64,000 nucleotides of DNA from Streptomyces qinglanensis (GCF_900111245.1 NZ_FOGO01000013.1:133384-197383); one strand, 5' to 3'. Positions 8,417 to 17,414 are shown, counted from the first letter of the stretch. Program-made: numbers and translations. Notes: generated from the sequence alone by a model not told the origin.

Positions 8417-10176
8417 TCGACCGCGACGCCGCGGCCCGGGACCTGCCGGACTCTCCGGAAGGGCCGGTGCCGCCCGGCGTCCCGGACGGCCCCGCCGCGC
8501 CCGCGCGACCGTCCGCCGCCGCGGACCGCCGCGGCGGCGGTGGCACCGGCGTGCGGCTCGCGCTGATGGCCGTCCCGGCGGCGTTCTTCGCCCTCTTCTT
8601 CGGCTACCCGGTGGCCGCGATCGTCTTCCGGGGGCTGCACGAGGGCGGCCGCTGGCAGTCCGGCCGGATCGCTCAGGTGCTCGGTGATCCCGACATCCTC
8701 CAGGTGCTCTGGTTCACGCTGTGGCAGGCCGCCGCTTCGACGGCGCTCACGCTCGCGCTGGCGCTTCCCGGCGCCTATGTGTTCGCGAGGTTCGACTTTC
8801 CGGGCAAGCGGCTGCTGCGCGCCGTGGTGACGGTGCCGTTCGTGCTGCCGACGGTCGTGGTCGGCTCCGCGTTCCTCGCGCTGGCCGGGCGCGGGGGAGC
8901 GCTGGATGTCTGGTTCGGGATGCGTCTGGACACCAGTGTGTGGGCGATCCTGCTGGCCCACGTCTTCTTCAACTACGCGGTTGTCGTGCGCACTGTCGGC
9001 AGTCTGTGGTCCCAACTCGACCCGCGCCAGGAGGAAGCCGCGCGCGTCCTGGGCGCCGGTCGGTTCACCGCCTGGCGGCGGATCACCCTGCCCGCGCTGG
9101 CGCCGTCCGTGGCGGCCGCCGCGCTGATCGTCTTCCTGTTCACCTTCACCAGCTTCGGCGTCATCCAGGTCCTGGGAGGGCCGCGGTACGCCACGCTGGA
9201 GGTCGAGATCTACCGGCAGACCGCCACCCTGCTGGACCTGCCGACCGCCGCCGTGCTGACGCTCACCCAGCTCGTCGCCGTCGCCGCGCTGCTGGCCGTG
9301 CACGCCTGGGCACTGCGCAGGCGGGAGAGCGCGCTCAGCCTCGTCCCCGCCGAGTACACCGCCCGCCGCCCGGCAGGGCCGGGCCAGTGGACGACGGTGG
9401 CCACCGTGCTGGGCGTGATGCTCGTGCTGACGGTCGTCCCGCTGCTCGTGCTGGTCCAGCGGGCACTCGACGGACCGGACGGATACGGTCTCGCCTTCTT
9501 CCGCGCACTGGGCGCCCGCTCGGACAGCGCGACCTTCGTCGTCGCGCCCGTCGAGGCCATCGGCAACTCCCTGGCCTACGCCGCCGTGGCGACGGCCATC
9601 GCCCTGGTGGTGGGCGGGCTCGCCGCCGCCGCCCTCACCCGGCGGGCCGGTCGGCTGGTGCGGGGTTTCGACGCGCTGCTGATGCTTCCGCTGGGCACCT
9701 CCGCCGTCACCGTCGGGTTCGGCTTCCTCGTCGCACTGGACGAGCCGCCGCTGGATCTGCGGTCGAGCTGGATCCTGGTGCCGCTGGCCCAGGCGCTGGT
9801 CGGCGTGCCGTTCGTCATCCGCACCATGCTGCCGGTGCTGCGTGCCGTGGACGTGAGGCTGCGGGAGGCCGCGGCCGTGCTGGGCGCCTCCCCGCTGCGG
9901 GCCTGGCGGGAGGTCGACTTCCCACTGGTGCGGCGCGCGCTGCTGGTGGCCGCCGGGTTCGCCTTCACCGTCTCGCTGGGCGAGTTCGGCGCGACCGTGT
10001 TCATCGCCCGGCCCGACGCGCCCACCCTGCCGGTCGCGGTGGCCCGGATGCTGGGGCGGGCCGGGGAGGCACACTACGGCCAGGCCATGGCCCTGAGCAC
10101 GCTTCTCATGCTCGTCTGCGCGGGGGTGCTGCTCGCGCTGGAGCGGGTACGAACCGACGGCCGGAGGGAGTTGTAG
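8380..10176 (+). CDS. thiP: Thiamine ABC transporter permease
   Basis: 598-aa inner-membrane permease with two tandem binding-protein-dependent transport modules and about 12 membrane segments. Each half carries an EAA-type loop that docks the ATPase (DPRQEEAARVLGAGRFTAWRRI and DVRLREAAAVLGASPLRAWREV). The first roughly 55 residues are a variable, Pro/Asp-rich cytoplasmic stretch. The GTG at 8380 lies inside thiB; a second in-frame GTG at 8392 is equally possible and neither has a clear SD. The thiQ ATG follows immediately after the stop codon. Confidence 0.92.
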   Translation: MDQDVDVARREVVDRDAAARDLPDSPEGPVPPGVPDGPAAPARPSAAADRRGGGGTGVRLALMAVPAAFFALFFGYPVAAIVFRGLHEGGRWQSGRIAQVLGDPDILQVLWFTLWQAAASTALTLALALPGAYVFARFDFPGKRLLRAVVTVPFVLPTVVVGSAFLALAGRGGALDVWFGMRLDTSVWAILLAHVFFNYAVVVRTVGSLWSQLDPRQEEAARVLGAGRFTAWRRITLPALAPSVAAAALIVFLFTFTSFGVIQVLGGPRYATLEVEIYRQTATLLDLPTAAVLTLTQLVAVAALLAVHAWALRRRESALSLVPAEYTARRPAGPGQWTTVATVLGVMLVLTVVPLLVLVQRALDGPDGYGLAFFRALGARSDSATFVVAPVEAIGNSLAYAAVATAIALVVGGLAAAALTRRAGRLVRGFDALLMLPLGTSAVTVGFGFLVALDEPPLDLRSSWILVPLAQALVGVPFVIRTMLPVLRAVDVRLREAAAVLGASPLRAWREVDFPLVRRALLVAAGFAFTVSLGEFGATVFIARPDAPTLPVAVARMLGRAGEAHYGQAMALSTLLMLVCAGVLLALERVRTDGRREL

Positions 10177-11325
10177 ATGCTGCGGCTGGACGCAGTGACC
10201 GTGAGCTTCGGCGAGCGGACCGCGCTGGACGCGGTCGACCTGGAGGTGGCCGAGCACGACACGGTCTGTGTCCTGGGGCCCAGCGGCAGCGGAAAATCCA
10301 CCCTCCTGCGCGTCGTCGCAGGGCTGCAGGAGGTCCACAGCGGCCGGGTGCTGCTGTCGGGGCAGGACCAGACCGGTGTGCCGCCGCACCGGCGGGGCGT
10401 CGGCTTGATGTTCCAGGACCACCAGCTCTTCCCGCAGCGCGATGTCGCCGGGAACGTCGGCTTCGGACCGCGAACGCACGGCATGGGCCGGGCCGAGGCC
10501 GACCGCCGGGTCGCCGAACTGCTGGACCTGGTGGGACTGCCCGGTGCGGGGCGACGGGCGGTGACCGCGCTGTCCGGCGGCGAGCAGCAGCGGGTCGCGC
10601 TGGCCCGCGCACTGGCCCCGGAGCCGAGGCTGCTGATGCTGGACGAGCCGCTGGGCCAGCTCGACCGCGGACTGCGCGAGCGCCTCGTCGTCGAGCTGCG
10701 CGGCCTCTTCCGCCGGTTGGGTACGACGGTGCTCGCCGTCACCCACGACCACGGGGAGGCGTTCGCGCTCGCCGACCGGGTCGTGGTGATGGAGCGCGGC
10801 CGGATCGCCCAGGCGGGCACCCCGCTGGAGGTCTGGCAGCGCCCCGCCTCCGCGTTCGTGGCCCGCTTCCTGGGGTTCGACAACATCACCCCGGCCACCG
10901 TCGACGGCGGCACCGCGGACACCGCCTGGGGGAAGCTGCCCGTGCCGGACGACATCCCGCAGGGCGGCGGCCAGGTGCTCGTACGCCCCGGCGGCGTGCT
11001 GCTGCGGGAGCCTCGGGAGGGGCTGCGCTGCACGGTGGAGGCGCGCACGTTCCGCGGCGGGGACGCCTCCACGGTCACCGTGCTGCTGCGCCCGGACGCG
11101 GGGCCGCCCCTGGAGGCGGCCTGCACGCTGCGGGACGCGCCGCAGGAGGGAGCCGAGGTGGGGGTCGTCTTCGACCCGCGGGAGGTGGTCGCCCTGGGTG
11201 ACCCGCACGGCGCACCGGACGCGGCGCACACTCCCGCGCCGCGCACGGCCGGCCCCGGTCAGGGGCCCCTCGTCCGGCCCGGGCCGGGAGACGGAGGAGC
11301 GGTCAGCCCGGAGGCAGCGCCGTGA
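10177..11325 (+). CDS. thiQ: Thiamine ABC transporter ATP-binding protein
   Basis: Cytoplasmic ATPase energising ThiBP. The 382-aa product has Walker A GPSGSGKST (residues 34-42), Q-loop FQDHQLFP, signature LSGGEQQRVALARAL, Walker B LLMLDEP and the switch His in AVTHDHGEAF. A C-terminal TOBE-like extension follows from about residue 235, longer than in E. coli ThiQ and as in other actinobacteria. The GGAGGGAG at the end of thiP serves as SD. The 3' end overlaps the convergent permease gene by 23 bp. Confidence 0.92.
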   Translation: MLRLDAVTVSFGERTALDAVDLEVAEHDTVCVLGPSGSGKSTLLRVVAGLQEVHSGRVLLSGQDQTGVPPHRRGVGLMFQDHQLFPQRDVAGNVGFGPRTHGMGRAEADRRVAELLDLVGLPGAGRRAVTALSGGEQQRVALARALAPEPRLLMLDEPLGQLDRGLRERLVVELRGLFRRLGTTVLAVTHDHGEAFALADRVVVMERGRIAQAGTPLEVWQRPASAFVARFLGFDNITPATVDGGTADTAWGKLPVPDDIPQGGGQVLVRPGGVLLREPREGLRCTVEARTFRGGDASTVTVLLRPDAGPPLEAACTLRDAPQEGAEVGVVFDPREVVALGDPHGAPDAAHTPAPRTAGPGQGPLVRPGPGDGGAVSPEAAP

Positions 11326-12547
11326 ACAGCCCGGCAGCCGCCGCGAGCGGCGCGTACACGGCCGCGACGGATGCTGCCCGCAGCAGTGCCACGCCCCGGC
11401 CCAGTTGCCGCGGCGCCCCGAGGCGCTCCAGCAGCTCTCGCACGGGGGCACGGGCGCGCCGGACCCGGGCGAGCGCCGCCAGCCCGGCGGCGGCCGCGCA
11501 GCATCCGGTCAGGGCGGCGGCGACGGCCACCAGCGGGCCCGGAGCGGGCACCCACTCGCCGGCCGGACGGGCCCGGAAGACCGCCACCAGCGCCGCGGCC
11601 ACCGCGCTCAGCCCGCCCAGCGGGCGCCCGAGGAAGGATGCTTCGCGGACCAGCGAGCGCCCGGCCAGCAGCCGCACCGGGCCCGGTCGTGCGGCGCCCA
11701 GCAGATGTCCGCTCAGCGCCACCAGTCCGGGGCCGGCCACCACCAGGCCCACTCCGATGAGCGTCCACGCGGCGGCGAACGGCGAGCCCGCGACCTCCCC
11801 GGGGTGTTCTGCCAGGTCCCAGGCACCGCCGCTGGTGCGCGCCGCATAGGCCGCCAGCAGCAGGCCCGCCGTTCCGGTCAGCAGGCCGGAGGCCGCCTGC
11901 AGGGTGCTGCGCAGCAGCTCGGCGCGGCGCGAGGTCTCCGTACCGTCCCGCCGCCGGGCGGAGTCCACCGCTCCGCGGCCGTCCGCGGACCGCCAGGAGT
12001 CCTCCGGTGCGGGTGCCGCGGCGCCGGCCCGGGCACCCCAGGCGGCCGCGAGGGCGGCCGCCACCGGGAGCGCGCTCAGCAGCGTGACGGCGGCCGGGAC
12101 GGGCAGCGGGGGCCCCTGCAGCGGCAGCACGGCCGCCGACGGCCGGGAAAGGTTCAGGACCGACAGCGAGCCGCCCGCGCTCCCGACGCCTCCCCGTACG
12201 GTCAGCAGCAGCGTCAGCGCGCTGCCCGCCAGGGCGGGTACCGCGGCGGTGCGTGCGGCCAGCAGCGGCAGCCGGGCGGGTCCCAGTCCGGCTGTGTGCA
12301 GGCCGAGCCGGGTCTCGGCCCGCGGTTCGGTGCGCCCGAGGACCACGGCCAGGTGCGCGGTGGCGGCAAGGGGGATCAGGCACCACAGCAGCCGCATCAG
12401 GACGGCCGCCCGGTGGCCGGGGTGCTCCAGGGCGTAGGAGAGCGCCGCGAGCAGCAGCAGGCCCCCGGCGGCGGAGGCGCACAGCAGCAGCAGGCGGAGC
12501 AGCAGCGCCGCGGGCGTCGCGGTGAGCGTCAGACGGAGAGTGAGCAC
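11303..12547 (-). CDS. ABC transporter membrane protein (permease-like)
   Basis: 414-aa, very Ala/Leu/Gly-rich membrane protein with roughly eight to ten hydrophobic segments. No enzyme motif is visible. It is translationally coupled to the ATPase upstream: its GTG (12547-12545) lies inside the last 19 nt of that gene, after a GGAAGG about 9 nt upstream. It is probably the membrane half of an exporter or FtsX/MacB-type system, and the substrate is unknown. The Ala-rich composition makes family assignment uncertain. Its stop overlaps the 3' end of convergent thiQ. Confidence 0.8.
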   Translation of the reverse strand: MLTLRLTLTATPAALLLRLLLLCASAAGGLLLLAALSYALEHPGHRAAVLMRLLWCLIPLAATAHLAVVLGRTEPRAETRLGLHTAGLGPARLPLLAARTAAVPALAGSALTLLLTVRGGVGSAGGSLSVLNLSRPSAAVLPLQGPPLPVPAAVTLLSALPVAAALAAAWGARAGAAAPAPEDSWRSADGRGAVDSARRRDGTETSRRAELLRSTLQAASGLLTGTAGLLLAAYAARTSGGAWDLAEHPGEVAGSPFAAAWTLIGVGLVVAGPGLVALSGHLLGAARPGPVRLLAGRSLVREASFLGRPLGGLSAVAAALVAVFRARPAGEWVPAPGPLVAVAAALTGCCAAAAGLAALARVRRARAPVRELLERLGAPRQLGRGVALLRAASVAAVYAPLAAAAGLFTALPPG

Positions 12548-13308
12548 GCTGCCGCGCCTTCCGGTCCTGCGGGCACCGCGGCGGGGCCGCCGGGCGCGGG
12601 GGTGCGCGCCCTGCGGCCGTCGGTGAGGGCGACGATGCGGTCGGCGAGTGCGGCACCGGTCGCCTCCGCGGTGCGTGCCGCCTGGTCGAGTGCGAAGTCG
12701 TGTCCGGCGAGGAGGACCGTGATGCCCTGCGAGCGGGCCGCGGCGCTGAGCGCCCGCAGCACCTGGGCGCGGTCGGTCTGATGCAGGGGTGCCGTGGGCT
12801 CGTCGGCGAAGAGCACCGTGGGGGAGTGGACCAGCGCCCGGGCCACGGCGATGCGCTGGCGCTGGGCCTGCCGGAGTGCGGGCGGCCGCTTTCCGGCGCA
12901 GTCCCCGACGTCCAGCCGCTCCAGCCAGGAGCACGCTGTGCTGCGGGCCGCGCGGTAGCCGTCGCCGTGCAGCAGGAGGGGGAGCGCGGCGTTCTCCCAG
13001 GCGGTCAGTTCGGGGACGAGGTGCGGGGTGCTGTCGATCCAGCCGAAGCGGTGCAGCCGCAGCCGTTCGCGCGCTGCCCGGCCGAGGGTGTGCACGGGGG
13101 CGCTGTTGAACCACACCTCTCCCTGGTCCGGCAGCAGCTGCCCGGACATGCAGCGCAGCAGTGTGGTCTTTCCGCTGCCCCGCGGCCCTGTGACGGCGAG
13201 GATCTCGCCTTCCCGGACGCCGAGCGAGACGCCCTGCAGCGCGGGTGAGCCGTCGTAGGCGTAGTGCAGTCCTCGGGCCCAGAGCACGTCGTCCGGCGGG
13301 GCGGCCAT
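12529..13308 (-). CDS. ABC transporter ATPase with degenerate signature motif
   Basis: 259-aa P-loop ATPase resembling the LolD/MacB class. Walker A is GPRGSGKTT (residues 41-49), Walker B is TVLFADEPT (about 164-172), and the switch His lies in LLAGHDFALD. Two hallmark motifs are altered. The signature LSGGQ is replaced by LRQAQ (145-149), though RQRIAVARAL follows normally, and the Q-loop Gln position reads Ser (FGWIDSTPHL). The start is the ATG at 13308-13306 because GGAGG lies 7 nt upstream; an upstream in-frame ATG at 13341 is less likely. It pairs with the downstream membrane protein. Confidence 0.88.
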   Translation of the reverse strand: MAAPPDDVLWARGLHYAYDGSPALQGVSLGVREGEILAVTGPRGSGKTTLLRCMSGQLLPDQGEVWFNSAPVHTLGRAARERLRLHRFGWIDSTPHLVPELTAWENAALPLLLHGDGYRAARSTACSWLERLDVGDCAGKRPPALRQAQRQRIAVARALVHSPTVLFADEPTAPLHQTDRAQVLRALSAAARSQGITVLLAGHDFALDQAARTAEATGAALADRIVALTDGRRARTPAPGGPAAVPAGPEGAAACSLSV

Positions 13309-13362
13309 GGGGCACCTCCACTCAACATCGCGAGCCGTCATTCCCTCTGGAGGGTGAAACGA

Positions 13363-13402
13363 GGGGCGGGGGCATCGGTCACTGGATCGATGCCCCCGCC
13401 CC
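13363..13402 (-). terminator. terminator of the aminotransferase gene
   Basis: Perfect 15-bp stem (GGGGCGGGGGCATCG pairs with CGATGCCCCCGCCCC) with a 10-nt loop, about 50 nt beyond the stop of the reverse-strand aminotransferase. It separates that gene from the ABC pair transcribed in the same direction. Confidence 0.75.
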
Positions 13403-13452
13403 CCGTGCGGCCCTGTGCGGTGGTCGGGCAGGGCCGCGCTCCGCGGCGCGGC

Positions 13453-14814
13453 TCAGAGCTTCGTCCACGCCTCCGTGAGGACGGAGCGGAGGATCTGCTC
13501 GGCCTCGTCGAAGACCTTCTGGTCGGAGATCAGCGGCGGGGCGAGCTGGACGACCGGGTCGCCCCGGTCGTCGGCGCGGCAGTAGAGGCCGTTCTCGAAC
13601 AGCGCCTTGGACAGGAAGCCGTACAGGACGCGCTCGGACTCCTCTGCGGTGAACGTCTCCTTGGTGGCCTTGTCCTTGACGAGTTCGATGCCGTAGAAGA
13701 AGCCGTTGCCGCGCACGTCGCCGACTATGGGCAGGTCGTGCAGCTTCTGCAGGGTGCTGAAGAAGTTGCCCTCGTTGTCGAGCACGTGCTGGTTGAGGCC
13801 CTCGCGCTCGAAGATGTCGAGGTTGGCCAGCGCGACGGCGGCCGAGACGGGGTGGCCGCCGAAGGTGTACCCGTGCAGGAACGTGCTGTCACCGCGGTAG
13901 AAGGGCTCGGCTATGCGGTCGGAGATGACCGCGGCCCCTATCGGCGAGTAGCCGGAGGTCATGCCCTTGGCGCAGGTGATGATGTCGGGCACGTAGCCGA
14001 ACTTGTCGCAGGCGAAGACGGTGCCCAGCCGCCCGAAGGCGCAGATCACCTCGTCCGACACGAGCAGCACGTCGTACTGGTCGCAGATCTCCCGGACCCG
14101 CTGGAAGTAGCCGGGCGGCGGCGGGAAGCAGCCGCCCGCGTTCTGCACCGGCTCCAGGAAGACCGCGGCCACGGTCTCCGGGCCCTCGAAGAGGATCTGC
14201 TGCTCGATCTGGTCGGCGGCCCAGCGGCCGAACGCCTCGGGGTCGTCGCCGTGGATCGGGGCGCGGTAGATGTTGGTGTTGGGCACCTTGTGCGCGCCGG
14301 GGACCAGCGGCTCGTAGGGGGCCTTGAGCGCGGGCAGCCCGGTGATGGCCAGGGCGCCCTGCGGGGTGCCGTGGTAGGCGACGGCGCGGGAGATGACCTT
14401 GTGCTTGAGCGGGTTGCCGGTCAGCTTGTGGTACTGCTTGGCCAGCTTCCACGCCGTCTCGACGGCCTCGCCGCCGCCGGTGGTGAAGAAGACCTTGTTC
14501 AGGTCGCCCGGGGCGTGCTGTGCGAGCCGCTCGGCCAGCTCGACGGCCTTGGGGTGCGCATAGGACCAGATGGGGAAGAAGGCGAGGTCCTGGGCCTGCT
14601 TGGTGGCGGCCTCGGCCAGTTCGGCGCGGCCGTGCCCCGCCTGGACGACGAACAGGCCCGCCAGCCCGTCGAGGTAGCGCTTGCCGTCGGTGTCGTAGAT
14701 GTAGACGCCCTCGCCGCGGGCGATCGTCGGAACCGGCGCGTTCTGGTACGACGACATGCGGGTGAAGTGCATCCACAGGTGGTCGTTGGCGGTGCGGGAG
14801 AGGTCCTTGCTCAC
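13453..14814 (-). CDS. Class III aminotransferase (probable polyamine/omega-amino acid:pyruvate transaminase)
   Basis: 453-aa PLP enzyme of the omega-aminotransferase group. Visible motifs are TTGGGEAVETAWKLAKQYH, the PLP-cofactor Asp region LLVSDEVICAFGRLG, and the Schiff-base Lys in DIITCAKGMTSGYSPIGA. It resembles putrescine/diamine-pyruvate transaminases. The neighbourhood (aminobutyraldehyde dehydrogenase, polyamine importer, gabT) supports putrescine or a related amine as donor. The GTG start at 14814 begins SKDLSRTANDHLWMHF and has only a weak GGGGAA upstream. It lies 2 nt after the Lrp-family gene, so the two form an operon. Confidence 0.88.
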   Translation of the reverse strand: MSKDLSRTANDHLWMHFTRMSSYQNAPVPTIARGEGVYIYDTDGKRYLDGLAGLFVVQAGHGRAELAEAATKQAQDLAFFPIWSYAHPKAVELAERLAQHAPGDLNKVFFTTGGGEAVETAWKLAKQYHKLTGNPLKHKVISRAVAYHGTPQGALAITGLPALKAPYEPLVPGAHKVPNTNIYRAPIHGDDPEAFGRWAADQIEQQILFEGPETVAAVFLEPVQNAGGCFPPPPGYFQRVREICDQYDVLLVSDEVICAFGRLGTVFACDKFGYVPDIITCAKGMTSGYSPIGAAVISDRIAEPFYRGDSTFLHGYTFGGHPVSAAVALANLDIFEREGLNQHVLDNEGNFFSTLQKLHDLPIVGDVRGNGFFYGIELVKDKATKETFTAEESERVLYGFLSKALFENGLYCRADDRGDPVVQLAPPLISDQKVFDEAEQILRSVLTEAWTKL

Positions 14815-14816
14815 TG

Positions 14817-15305
14817 TTATCGCGTTCCCCAGGTGTAGGTCTGCTTGCGCAGCTTGAGGTAGACGAAGCTCTCCGTCGAGCGCACGCCCGGCAGGGTCCG
14901 GATGCGTTTGTTGATCAGTTCGAGGAGATGGTCGTCGTCGTGGCACACGATCTCGACGAGCAGATCGAACGAGCCCGCCGCGATCACGACGTAGTCGACC
15001 TCGTCGAGCCCGGCGAGCGCGTCGGCGACCGGTTCGACGTCCCCGTCGACCGTGACGCCGAGCATCGCCTGGCGCATGAAGCCGACGGTGAGCGGATCGG
15101 TCACGGCGACGATCTGCATGACGCCTTGCTCCTGGAGCTTCTGGACGCGCTGCCGCACGGCCGCCTCGGAAAGCCCGACGGCCTTGCCGATGGCGGCGTA
15201 CGGACGCCGTCCGTCCTCCTGGAGCTGTTCGATGATTGCCAGGGACACGGCATCCAGGGACGAGGAGCCTGCTGTCTTCTTCGAGTCGCGAGCCACGGGT
15301 GCCAC
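14817..15305 (-). CDS. Lrp/AsnC family transcriptional regulator
   Basis: 162-aa regulator. The N-terminal winged HTH reads DAVSLAIIEQLQEDGRRPYAAIGKAV-type sequence followed by GLSEAAVRQRVQKL. The C-terminal RAM ligand-binding domain contains VIAAGSFDLLVEIVCHDDDHL and TESFVYLKLRKQTYTWGTR. It is divergent from an aminobutyraldehyde dehydrogenase and upstream of an aminotransferase, so it probably senses an amino acid or polyamine metabolite and controls both transcripts. GTG 15305 and GTG 15296 are alternative starts; neither has a strong SD. Confidence 0.88.
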   Translation of the reverse strand: MAPVARDSKKTAGSSSLDAVSLAIIEQLQEDGRRPYAAIGKAVGLSEAAVRQRVQKLQEQGVMQIVAVTDPLTVGFMRQAMLGVTVDGDVEPVADALAGLDEVDYVVIAAGSFDLLVEIVCHDDDHLLELINKRIRTLPGVRSTESFVYLKLRKQTYTWGTR

Positions 15306-15336
15306 TGTGCATGAGACATCCGCCGTCCCGCAACCC

Positions 15337-15392
15337 TTGAGCGATGTAATCCGCAGCCAATCGACTGACTGAACACTGATTCCGTCGTTCAA
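15337..15392. promoter_or_regulatory. divergent control region with inverted half-sites
   Basis: The 171-bp gap between the Lrp gene and the dehydrogenase is AT-richer than its surroundings. TTGAGCGA (15337-15344) and TCGTTCAA (15385-15392) form an interrupted inverted repeat (7 of 8 positions). Between them is GATTCCGT (15378-15385), which also occurs in the inverted repeat upstream of the second aldehyde dehydrogenase at 20236. It is a candidate Lrp site, unproven. Confidence 0.4.
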
Positions 15393-15476
15393 TGGCGGTG
15401 GGCGTATCGAAAACGTTGCTCGGCCGGTTAGGGTGGCGGTCTCACCCATTGGACAACGGAGCAGGAGGGGTGCGAA

Positions 15477-16910
15477 GTGACCACCGAGCTGCGTCGACTG
15501 CGCAACTACATCGACGGGGAGTTCAGGGACGCCGCGGACGGCCGGACCACCGAGGTGGTCAACCCGGCGACGGGTGAGGCGTACGCCACGGCGCCGCTGT
15601 CCGGCGCCGCCGACGTCGACGCCGCGATGGCCGCCGCCGAGGCCGCCTTCCCGGCCTGGCGGGACGCCACGCCCGGCACCCGCCAGCAGGCGATCCTCAA
15701 GATCGCCGACGCGCTGGAGGCGCGCGCCGACGAGTTCCTCGCCGTCGAGTGCGAGAACTGCGGCAAGCCGCTGGAGCTGACCCGGCAGGAGGAGCTGCCG
15801 ATGATGCTCGACCAGATCCGCTTCTTCGCGGGCGCGGCCCGGATGCTCGACGGCAAGGCGGCCGGCGAGTACATGGAGGGCCTGACCTCGTTCGTGCGGC
15901 GCGAGCCGATCGGGGTGTGCGCCCAGGTCGCCCCGTGGAACTACCCGGCGATGATGGCCGTGTGGAAGTTCGCCCCGGCCCTCGCGGCGGGCAACACGGT
16001 CGTGCTCAAGCCCTCGGACACCACTCCGGCCTCGACGGTCTTCCTGGCCGAGGTGATGGGCGCGATCCTGCCCAAGGGTGTCTTCAACGTGGTGTGCGGC
16101 GACCGGGACACCGGGCGGCTGCTCGTCGAGCACAAGACCCCGGCGATGGCCTCCATCACCGGCTCGGTGCGGGCCGGCATGGAGGTCGCCGCCAGTGGCG
16201 CGAAGGACCTCAAGCGCGTCCACCTGGAGCTGGGCGGCAAGGCACCCTGCGTCGTCTTCGACGACGCGGACATCCCGGCGGCCGTCGAGGGCATCCGGGA
16301 CGGCGGCTTCTTCAACGCCGGACAGGACTGCACCGCGGCCACCCGGGTGCTCGTCCAGGAAGGCGTCCACGACGAGTTCGTGCAGGCCCTGGCCAAGGCC
16401 GCCGCCGAGGTCAAGACCGGCGACCTGAGCGACGAGGACTGCTTCTACGGTCCGCTGAACAACCCGTCCCACCTGGAGAAGGTGGCGGGCTTCATCGACC
16501 GCCTCCCCGCACACGCCAAGGTCGAGGCGGGCGGCGAGCGGGTCGGCGACAAGGGCTACTTCTACGCCCCCACCGTCGTCTCAGGACTCAAGCAGGACGA
16601 CGAGATCATCCAGAACGAGGTCTTCGGCCCGGTGATCACCGTCCAGAAGTTCACCGACGAGGCGCAGGCGGTCGAGTGGGCGAACGACGTGGAGTACGCG
16701 CTGGCGTCCTCGGTGTGGACCACCGACCACGGCACCGCCATGCGGATGTCCAAGGTGCTGGACTTCGGCTGCGTGTGGATCAACACCCACATCCCGCTCG
16801 TCGCCGAGATGCCGCACGGCGGCTTCAAGAAGTCCGGCTACGGCAAGGACCTGTCGATGTACGGGCTGGAGGACTACACGCGGGTCAAGCACGTCATGAC
16901 GGCGCTGTGA
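15477..16910 (+). CDS. Gamma-aminobutyraldehyde dehydrogenase
   Basis: 477-aa NAD-dependent aldehyde dehydrogenase, close to the PatD/YdcW group that oxidises 4-aminobutanal to GABA in putrescine breakdown. It has the WNYPAMMAVWKFAPALAAGN region, the general-base Glu in LELGGKAP and the catalytic Cys285 in GQDCTAATR. The C-terminal motif EMPHGGFKKSGYGKDLSMYGLEDYT is typical of this subfamily. GTG start with AGGAGGGG 6-7 nt upstream. It is divergent from the Lrp regulator and, with the opposite-strand aminotransferase, would convert putrescine to GABA. Confidence 0.9.
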   Translation: MTTELRRLRNYIDGEFRDAADGRTTEVVNPATGEAYATAPLSGAADVDAAMAAAEAAFPAWRDATPGTRQQAILKIADALEARADEFLAVECENCGKPLELTRQEELPMMLDQIRFFAGAARMLDGKAAGEYMEGLTSFVRREPIGVCAQVAPWNYPAMMAVWKFAPALAAGNTVVLKPSDTTPASTVFLAEVMGAILPKGVFNVVCGDRDTGRLLVEHKTPAMASITGSVRAGMEVAASGAKDLKRVHLELGGKAPCVVFDDADIPAAVEGIRDGGFFNAGQDCTAATRVLVQEGVHDEFVQALAKAAAEVKTGDLSDEDCFYGPLNNPSHLEKVAGFIDRLPAHAKVEAGGERVGDKGYFYAPTVVSGLKQDDEIIQNEVFGPVITVQKFTDEAQAVEWANDVEYALASSVWTTDHGTAMRMSKVLDFGCVWINTHIPLVAEMPHGGFKKSGYGKDLSMYGLEDYTRVKHVMTAL

Positions 16911-16959
16911 GCTGACCCCGCGGGGTGCGGCCGCCCCGCCGGGCGGGGCCGCACCCGCG

Positions 16960-16993
16960 ACAGGCCCGCACCCCGGCCGGGGTGCGGGCCTGT
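16960..16993. terminator. bidirectional terminator palindrome
   Basis: Perfect 34-nt palindrome (17 bp each side, ACAGGCCCGCACCCCGG and its complement) between the convergent dehydrogenase and zinc-ribbon genes. An additional GC-rich imperfect hairpin lies just before it (about 16924-16956). It serves both strands. Confidence 0.85.
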
Positions 16994-17042
16994 CCTTCGC
17001 GGGCGGCTCCCGCCGGAGCGGGCCGCGCCAGGGCTCCGGGCC

Positions 17043-17414
17043 TCAGGACTGGTACGGGTTCTGCGGCCCGCGGTCCGCGAAGGGGTTCTGGCCCTGCGCG
17101 CCCGGCTGCTGCGGAGCACCGGCCACGGCCTGCGGAGCCGCCCCCGCGGCCGGAGCCGCGCCCTGGGCCTGCCCCAGCATCTGCTCGGCGCTCTCCTTGG
17201 AGATCTCGGTGTGCGCGCCGCAGAAGGTGCACTGCAGGGAGTGCTTCGCGGGTGCGATCGGGAACAGCGGGATGAAGAAGAGCGAGAACTTCGTCACCCG
17301 CTTGCGCAGCGCGTGCGCGGCCGGGTTGCCGCAGAACCCGCAGAGCAGGTTGAGCATGGCGAGCTGCATCAGCTTGCTGCTGGTACCGAAAATGATCACG
17401 GTGGTTCCATTCAC
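17043..17414 (-). CDS. Small zinc-ribbon protein
   Basis: 123-aa protein with two Cys pairs, LCGFCGN (about residues 24-30) and CTFCGAHTE (about 63-71), that should bind one zinc. A hydrophobic segment FSLFFIPLFPIAP lies between them. The C-terminal half is a low-complexity Ala/Gly/Pro/Gln tail ending in NPFADRGPQNPYQS. Such proteins are widespread in streptomycetes without assigned function. The hydrophobic middle suggests membrane contact. It stands alone between terminators. Confidence 0.75.
   Translation of the reverse strand: MNGTTVIIFGTSSKLMQLAMLNLLCGFCGNPAAHALRKRVTKFSLFFIPLFPIAPAKHSLQCTFCGAHTEISKESAEQMLGQAQGAAPAAGAAPQAVAGAPQQPGAQGQNPFADRGPQNPYQS

Noticed and set aside
8062..11451. Very long open frame on the reverse strand across thiB-thiP-thiQ (over 1100 codons)
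   Set aside because: It is antisense to three well-recognised genes. Its translation is Arg/Gly/Gln-rich without motifs. Long antisense frames are expected in high-GC DNA.
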